Part shown: positions 6,007 to 6,102 of the stretch, one piece after another | Layout: each line of letters opens with the position of its first letter | Position numbering within the stretch: the first letter of the stretch is position 1 | From: Gammaproteobacteria bacterium | GTDB taxonomy: Bacteria; Pseudomonadota; Gammaproteobacteria; Chromatiales; Chromatiaceae | Direction of reading: 5' to 3' | Assembly: GCA_024277555.1 (NCBI GenBank) | Contig: JAJRUY010000229.1 | Coordinates: 1 to 6,102 of the forward strand | DNA: 6,102 bases | The notes under the pieces: model-generated | Seen by the model: the letters and a program-made list of their open reading frames with translations, nothing else | Told to the model about the DNA's origin: nothing | Databases searched by the model: none | Made by a program: the position numbers and the translations under genes

Positions 6007-6013
6007 AAGGAAG
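6007..6013 (+). promoter_or_regulatory. Shine-Dalgarno sequence of gspD, fixing a TTG start
   Basis: AAGGAAG ends 6 bases before the TTG at 6020. No ATG is available in this frame near the site, and the next in-frame candidate (GTG at 6032) has no SD, so TTG is the best start. Confidence 0.6.
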
Positions 6014-6019
6014 TGAACA

Positions 6020-6102
6020 TTGAATAACGCCGTGTCCATCCAACATTTTATTGGCCGAGGGTTGTTGCTCGTACTGGTGGCGCTATTACTCAGCGCCTGT
6101 CA
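6020..6102 (+). CDS. gspD: Lipoprotein with signal peptide, most likely GspD secretin (5' end only)
   Basis: Only 27 codons are present before the window ends. They encode a short N-terminus, a basic turn with an Arg, a hydrophobic run GLLLVLVALLL, and S-A-C, giving a lipobox L-S-A|C at codons 24-27. This is a signal peptidase II site, so the mature protein would be an outer-membrane lipoprotein. In Xanthomonas-type T2SS operons the gene after the C-like gene is the secretin xpsD, itself a lipoprotein, and F-to-N otherwise match that order while no gspD has been seen yet. The identity rests on position and signal peptide, not on any secretin domain. Another lipoprotein (for example a pilotin) is the main alternative. 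Confidence 0.65.
   Translation, partial: MNNAVSIQHFIGRGLLLVLVALLLSAC

Larger units (their letters stand above)
5698..6019. other. 322-base gap between the GspC-like gene and gspD; no convincing gene
   Basis: The stretch is less GC-rich than the genes around it. I see no Rho-independent terminator: the hairpin CATTT (5724-5728)/AAATG (5734-5738), extendable by TCGG (5716-5719)/CCGA (5740-5743), lacks a T-tract. A second hairpin, CATAGT (5850-5855)/GCTATG (5860-5865), lies in the middle, and a TGCGG (5931-5935)/CCGCA (5945-5949) pair further on. A 70-codon frame from a TTG at 5796 to 6008 lacks an SD and any recognisable feature. It runs through the promoter candidate and is not called as a gene. 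No tRNA or other structured RNA was recognised. The likely content is regulatory or repeat DNA ahead of gspD. Confidence 0.6.

Noticed and set aside
5796..6008. 70-codon plus-strand frame in the N-D gap
   Set aside because: TTG start without SD, no recognisable motif, and it overlaps the hairpins and the candidate gspD promoter. More likely chance or repeat-derived.
1..6102. CRISPR array, insertion sequence, tRNA or prophage features
   Set aside because: No regularly spaced repeats, transposase-like frame, terminal inverted repeats or cloverleaf RNA could be seen. The window is a coherent secretion operon.

Overview
This window is most of a type II secretion system (T2SS, general secretory pathway) operon, read entirely on the + strand. 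It comes from a GC-rich proteobacterium, most likely a gammaproteobacterium. The order F-G-H-I-J-K-L-M-(C-like N)-D, with the secretin gene last, is the one known from the Xanthomonas xps cluster (xpsE-F-G-H-I-J-K-L-M-N-D) rather than the C-D-E-F-... order of Klebsiella pul or Vibrio eps. The subtype of M, the PilN-like architecture of L, the PDZ-less C-like protein and the apparent lipoprotein signal on D all fit that lineage. The genus cannot be named from this stretch.

Layout: bases 1-134 are the 3' end of gspF (inner-membrane platform). A 190-base gap follows, holding a degenerate REP-like palindrome and a well-spaced but probably REP-derived 49-codon frame. From 325 to 5697 eight genes lie tightly packed: gspG (major pseudopilin), gspH, gspI, gspJ, gspK (minor pseudopilins), gspL, gspM (assembly platform) and a GspC-like gene. 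From H/I onward every junction is a 1-4 base overlap or practically nil, so translation is probably coupled. A 322-base gap without a convincing gene follows. It carries hairpins and, near its end, a good extended -10 promoter candidate. The window ends 83 bases into a gene with a TTG start and a lipoprotein signal peptide, most likely gspD (secretin).

Together, GspF, GspL and GspM form the inner-membrane platform that recruits the GspE ATPase. GspG polymerises into the pseudopilus, whose tip is the GspH-I-J-K complex, after prepilin peptidase (not encoded here) cleaves the leaders. The GspC-like protein links the platform to the GspD outer-membrane channel through its HR domain. The system itself is known. 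The points worth a second look are the REP-like insertion between F and G, the long Pro/Ala-rich tail on GspL, the probable separate promoter and non-ATG start of gspD, and the unusual start of gspH.
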